A stretch of 15,729 nucleotides of DNA, taken from assembly GCA_000787465.1 (NCBI GenBank), contig JSYX01000721.1, forward strand, positions 1-15,729, read 5' to 3'. The translations under genes were made by a program, and so were the position numbers. The DNA is from Thermomucor indicae-seudaticae. Taxonomy: Eukaryota > Mucoromycota > Mucoromycetes > Mucorales > Lichtheimiaceae. The notes below the pieces were generated by a model. It searched no databases and was not told the origin of the DNA. It saw only the letters and a list, made by a program, of their open reading frames with translations. Positions 12,601-15,729 of the stretch are shown here, piece by piece (the first letter of the stretch is position 1; the number at the start of each line of letters is the position of its first letter).

Positions 12601-12743
12601 ATATACTTTTTCAACAACACAATTTCATAACTCATCATCTCCCTTTCCAACTTTAGGTCATGAATAACCCGCAACTTGCAGCCAAGCGTAAGCTTGCAAA
12701 ACACCAACGCAAATCACGTAAAAAGGCCAAATTTTCTTCATAA
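3635..12743 (+). CDS. UTP20: U3 snoRNP / SSU processome component Utp20 (HEAT-repeat, DRIM family)
   Basis: Utp20 is a nucleolar scaffold of the 90S pre-ribosome, needed with U3 snoRNA for early cleavages that release 18S rRNA. My exon model is 3635-3691, 3752-4032, 4096-4207, 4277-4353, 4417-4621, 4681-4774, 4832-5041, 5094-5370, 5426-5666, 5720-6434, 6498-6829, 6884-12187, 12243-12378, 12443-12585 and 12657-12743, giving 2756 aa, close to the roughly 2500-2800 aa of yeast and animal Utp20. The N terminus (FFYEALEKWRDLN, EKHLKVKDSLAL) is typical of the family. The DRIM region starts near residue 980 (RALDCILAWNDKNVSPY, then LLYGRL with a GRGGRR loop near 1060-1080). Acidic tracts lie near 920-947 and 2538-2593. 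The C-terminal block IFKWFAAICNLMQPEELGPY and a Lys/Arg-rich tail (KRKLAKHQRKSRKK), probably a nucleolar signal, complete the family pattern. No stop or frameshift was found, so it looks functional. The largest exon could stay open to 12349, but that end is intron readthrough; splicing at 12188-12242 restores the conserved C terminus. Confidence 0.95.
6435..6497 (+). other. UTP20 intron 10, in-frame and stop-free
   Basis: The borders are GTATGT at the donor and TTGTAG at the acceptor. Removing it joins RFGLG to MLTVNLRPLWED, which fits the family better than the 21 extra residues encoded if it is kept. It is 63 nt long with no stop in the reading frame, so retention would give a slightly longer but uninterrupted protein. 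The call that it is spliced is inference. Confidence 0.65.
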
Positions 12744-12953
12744 ATTGGTTGCTTTTTGTTTTGCTTCTAACTTTATCCTATATAAAGTAAATGTACATAG
12801 TTTGCGCAAATTGATGTAGAATGCACATGTATGTAGGCTATAGTTTACAGATATCCTTTCTGGGGAGGTTTTTTGGAGTTGAGGGTGAGGGAGAAGAGAA
12901 AGCTGAATGGTATAATGATACATCAAAGCATTGGGGATATGGATGTAGCCAGT
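12744..12953. other. Convergent intergenic spacer (3' ends of UTP20 and the LRR gene)
   Basis: This 210 bp spacer separates two genes that converge. It is T-rich directly after the UTP20 stop and contains TATATAAAG near 12779-12787. No canonical AATAAA was seen on either strand. Both transcripts must end here or overlap. Confidence 0.6.
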
Positions 12954-14549
12954 TTAGCTTGAGGTATGAGAGTTAGATGGACTGCCAGTACGTTTCAGTC
13001 GCGACTTTGCACTTAAGAAACCTGAATGGTTACGATTCATGACTCGGATCAAGCGTTGCGGTCGCCATGACGAAAACAGTGGGGGTTTTTTATCTTCACA
13101 CACGTTAATAACGTTAGCCGTGCCATTAGTAGCAGATCCGGTGCTGCCAGAAGTAGGGGTAGGACTGGAGGGTGGCGCCATGCCATGATATGCTACTGAA
13201 GACTTGTCGTCTCGTGAAAGTGTTGGTAAGTTTCGAGGATAATCCTTCACAGCGTCTGATTTTGGCGGCTGGGAGAAAGTGTACAGTATGCGATCTTCGT
13301 CGTCGACCCAATGACTGCGACATAATCGATATTCGACAGGAACCAGTCCGTCTGATTTTGCTACGAATCGACGACGAGATACGTACGTTTCGATGTAGGG
13401 TTGTCCGCATGCTGTGCAGGGCTTTGCGCTGTCGAGATAAGGAACCAGATGCGAAGGTAAGACAGCAGGATCAATGTTTTTTGAATTCATAACAATGGTT
13501 CTGGCGCAAAGTTCCTTGAGACTCGGCAATGGCGTCACGGAGACAGGCATCTCTGTCTCCTGTAGGCTAAGACCGTGGCATTCATCATGGCGGAGGCGAA
13601 GTAAGCTCGGTAGTTGGAGTATTTCGGCGGGCAAGGTTTTCAGCTGATGATTATGTGATACGTTGAGTTGCTCGAGCTGTACAAGGCCAGCAACCTGTAC
13701 TGGAAGCTCGACAAGGCGGTTATGGGCGACATTGAGAATTTTGAGGTTCTTGAGTCGGCCGATAAAGGGTGTCAAGTACGTTAATTTGTTGTGTTCCAAG
13801 TCAAGTTCCATGAGCTGTGTGAGAAGACTTAGTGTATCTGGGACTTCGATCAGCTCGTTATGATGAAGTAATAGCACACGGAGCTGAGTAAGATGGCCAA
13901 TCGACTCTGGAAGACGGCTCAGTCGGTTTTTGGATCTAATCACATCTGCAAAGTTAATAACCTCCTTTTCATGGTTCGGTGGCAAATGCATAGTATGTGT
14001 CTCCTTATCCCCCTGCCCAGTGGACACTTACAAGTCGAGTTTCCGGAGACCGATCAGTAGTCTGAAGTTATTGGTTGAAGTCGTAAGTTGACGAGAGCTG
14101 TAGACAATTTCTTGAAAATTCGCAGATATCACGTCGGCAACCGTGATTCTCTTTAGTTGGTCCTTGTCGTTGTTATTTGCACGCTCCGTTTCTTTCGGGG
14201 GTGTAAACGAGGTGAGAAAATCAAGGTAATACGTCGTGTCAATATACGCCAATTCCGCGGCCATTATCGTTGTTAGTGTTACGGGTAACTGCTTGTGGCT
14301 GCTATTTGTACAGTATCCAGAGTCGGCTCGTCGAAACGATGTGTCAGGGCAATTGTTGGCTGACTCGATTTCAGGTTCATCGCAAATCTGCCAGGGCTCC
14401 AGGAGACCGTAAAGTTCCGGACGAGTGAACAGAAGGTCTGTGTTCGAGAACGGGTCATTTCTCGGAGGGGTGTCCCGGTCAGGTACCGCAGTATGAGCGA
14501 CATAGCCAAAGGTGAGCGACCCGTATTTTTTGCTCGCCTGTTGACCCAT
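12954..14549 (-). CDS. Leucine-rich repeat protein with N-myristoylation motif and C-terminal CxxC...CxxH module
   Basis: There are two exons, 14549-14032 and 13935-12954, with one 96-nt intron. The acceptor at 13936 was chosen because it joins LRKLDL to SKNRLSRLPE inside a repeat; the nearer CAG acceptor gives a stop. The product is 499 aa. It starts MGQQASKK, which fits the N-myristoylation pattern (Gly2, Ser6, basic 7-8) and suggests membrane attachment. An in-frame ATG 19 codons upstream (14606) would hide this motif and lies in the purine/pyrimidine-biased leader, so I prefer 14549. Residues 1-130 are low in recognisable features. LRRs of about 23 residues with the LxxLxLxxNxLxxLP pattern run from about 150 to 290. 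Then follows C346-x2-C349-x28-C378-x2-H381, probably zinc-binding, followed by a Ser/Pro/Thr-rich tail and a basic C terminus. LRRs plus a short Cys-rich end recall animal LRRC58, but only weakly. The function is unknown; a signalling adaptor or ubiquitin-ligase receptor is speculation. Confidence 0.88.
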
Positions 14550-15609
14550 CGCGTTGTACAAAGAAGAAGAAAAAGAAAGACGTGGAAGGAAAGAAGCAAA
14601 AAACAAAAAGAAAAAGGCGTTTATCGAAGTCTAGCCAAAAAATAGAACTGGCGTTACGGCCAAAATATTGTTCCGGACTGTGGACATGCAGGAGTGGCAA
14701 ATCGTCAGATTGTTACAAGTGATACAGCGTTGATGATCCTGCAACCTGCACGAGGATATGACGGATCACAAAAAAGTATGCAAAAACTCCTGCTACTTGC
14801 TAACCGGTTTGTCAACAACCTCCTTTCTTTTCCCAGCCCCTTCTCCTTCCATTCATAGTGCTAACTCCTCCGCACGTGGTTCCAGATCGATAAAGCCATG
14901 TCTACTTCCGCGTTTTGATATTGCTTTTTCTTTTCGATATCGTTTTCTTGAACGGCTTATGAAGATTCGCCCTTGCCTGATTTCTTTATCACTCACAATC
15001 TCTCTCAGCATCACTTCTCTTTACGAGTGCTTGCATCGGTTAAAACTGGGCACATCAACGACGGAGGTTACGCATTTGCGCGGACGACTACTCTTGCGGA
15101 CGCCATCAACGTTAGCGTGAGAAAGCGTTACTAATGGTGCCAGCATGTGCCAGCATTTACCATCAGACTGCTCGGCGAAAAGCCGAAAATGTTACGGAAC
15201 ACATTTCAATTAACGTTGACCATACCAGATATCTGGCGGGATGTTTCCATGGCGCCCTTGATATCAACTACCTTCAACAGTATAGGAACTGTCTTTGCTA
15301 AGCCCTGTTTGGCATAAGCGGTTCTTTACGCTGAAAACTTTGCTATCTGTGTCACTGTTGGCATCTGGGACGCGAAGTTGGGGAGAGCCTTGGACAGAAA
15401 TGGGAGATGGGACAACACGTGTAAAACAGAATGGGTCGAAGCTGTGATGTGACAGCATGGAATCGTTGTTGAAGCGTTACAATAGGTTGAGGTGTACTGC
15501 AAAGACTGATCGTAGTGTCAGCGTGGAAGTCAGCATGAGGTGACCGGCTGTCATACATTTGCGCTCACCGTGTACGAAACACGAAAAGGTGGTCAAGAAG
15601 AGCAAGCAC
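14550..15609. promoter_or_regulatory. LRR-gene leader/promoter and right subterminal region
   Basis: I see no credible gene. Directly upstream of the LRR start, 14559-14616 is almost pure purine on the plus strand, giving a pyrimidine-rich leader on the gene's strand. A 120-codon plus-strand open frame at 14758-15120 is pyrimidine-rich Ser/Leu/Arg text without domain signs. Three CACGTG sites occur at 14873-14878, 15416-15421 (inside ACACGTGT) and 15607-15612. A short hairpin TCGGC-GAAAA-GCCGA lies near 15171-15185. TGCCAGCATG/TGCCAGCATT is a near-perfect tandem 10-mer around 15138-15159. Promoter boundaries cannot be set from sequence alone. Confidence 0.4.
15225..15236. repeat. 12-bp perfect palindrome
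   Basis: CCAGATATCTGG reads the same on both strands. It could be a dimeric-protein binding site in the subterminal or promoter region, or chance. No second copy was noticed. Confidence 0.4.
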
Positions 15610-15654
15610 GTGGGATCCAAGGCTCTAATTGTTACGACACGTCATGACCACCTT
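15586..15654. repeat. Inverted repeat spanning the inner edge of the right TIR
   Basis: AAGGTGGTCA at 15586-15595 is the exact reverse complement of TGACCACCTT at 15645-15654, leaving a 49-bp spacer. The second arm is part of the right TIR; the first lies just inside it. The same 10-mer occurs in the left TIR at 76-85. It may be a repeated transposase-binding motif, though only one extra copy beyond the TIRs is seen. Confidence 0.6.
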
Positions 15655-15729
15655 GCTTTTCCCATTTCCTTTGATGAATCTGCAACTCGGGACGGATTGG
15701 CATGTTATGGAGAAGAATGTCAAATTCGT
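15610..15729 (-). repeat. Right terminal inverted repeat
   Basis: This is the reverse-complement partner of 1-120, with 113 of 120 bases identical and no indels. The inner edge falls within CACGTG (15607-15612), while the left copy has CACCTG at the matching place. The seven differences mean the copies are not freshly duplicated or have been gathered from two related elements. Confidence 0.95.

Larger units (their letters stand above)
1..15729. mobile_element. Putative 15.7 kb TIR-bounded element with a decayed Tnp2-like transposase, UTP20 and an LRR gene
   Basis: The two ends of the window are inverted copies of each other over 120 bp, and a Tnp2-like transposase pseudogene sits just inside the left copy. 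This is the layout of a DNA transposon: TIR, transposase, cargo, TIR. The unusual part is the interior, which holds a complete intron-bearing UTP20 gene and a complete LRR gene, both of host type. The termini start ACGAA and not CACTA, so either the family differs from classical CACTA elements or the true ends lie beyond the window. The transposase is broken, so movement would need a transposase supplied from elsewhere. The alternative is a host locus flanked by two independently inserted TE ends in opposite orientation; intact essential-type cargo fits that reading well. No flanking DNA is visible, so target-site duplications cannot be judged. Confidence 0.45.

Noticed and set aside
14758..15120. 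120-codon plus-strand open frame upstream of the LRR gene
   Set aside because: Composition is pyrimidine-rich with Ser/Leu/Arg bias, no domain or motif is recognisable, and it lies in the promoter/leader region of a minus-strand gene.
1..15729. tRNA, rRNA or CRISPR-type arrays
   Set aside because: I scanned by eye for tRNA T-loop signatures and regularly spaced repeats and found none; a covariance-model search was not possible.

Overview
This window looks like nuclear DNA of a filamentous fungus. The evidence is many short introns (about 50-100 bp) with GTAAGT/GTATGT-type donors and CTAAC/TTAAC-like branch sites, pyrimidine-rich leaders before start codons, and eukaryote-only genes. The style of the Tnp2-like transposase and of the leucine-rich repeat protein points most towards an early-diverging lineage such as Mucoromycota, but that placement is inference.

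The most striking large-scale feature is that the window begins and ends with the same sequence in opposite orientation. Positions 1-120 match the reverse complement of 15610-15729 at 113 of 120 bases with no gaps. The whole 15.7 kb is therefore bounded by terminal inverted repeats (TIRs). Just inside the left TIR (602-3112) is a broken Tnp2-like (CACTA/Plavaka-type) transposase gene with several in-frame stops and a frameshift. I found no second TIR copy between this transposase and the next gene, so the only right-hand partner in view is the one at 15.7 kb.

Most of the interior is one gene. UTP20 (3635-12743, plus strand, 15 exons by my model, 2756 aa) encodes the giant HEAT-repeat U3 snoRNP / small-subunit processome protein needed for 18S rRNA maturation. 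It reads intact from start to stop. Convergent to it, 210 bp away, lies a two-exon minus-strand gene (12954-14549) for a 499-aa leucine-rich repeat protein. That protein has an N-myristoylation-type N terminus and a CxxC...CxxH module after the repeats. About 1 kb of non-coding DNA separates it from the right TIR.

Two readings are open. Either this is a large TIR-bounded DNA transposon whose interior holds two intact host-type genes (one normally essential), or it is an ordinary host locus flanked by two inverted TE ends. The window shows no sequence outside the TIRs, so target-site duplications cannot be tested here.
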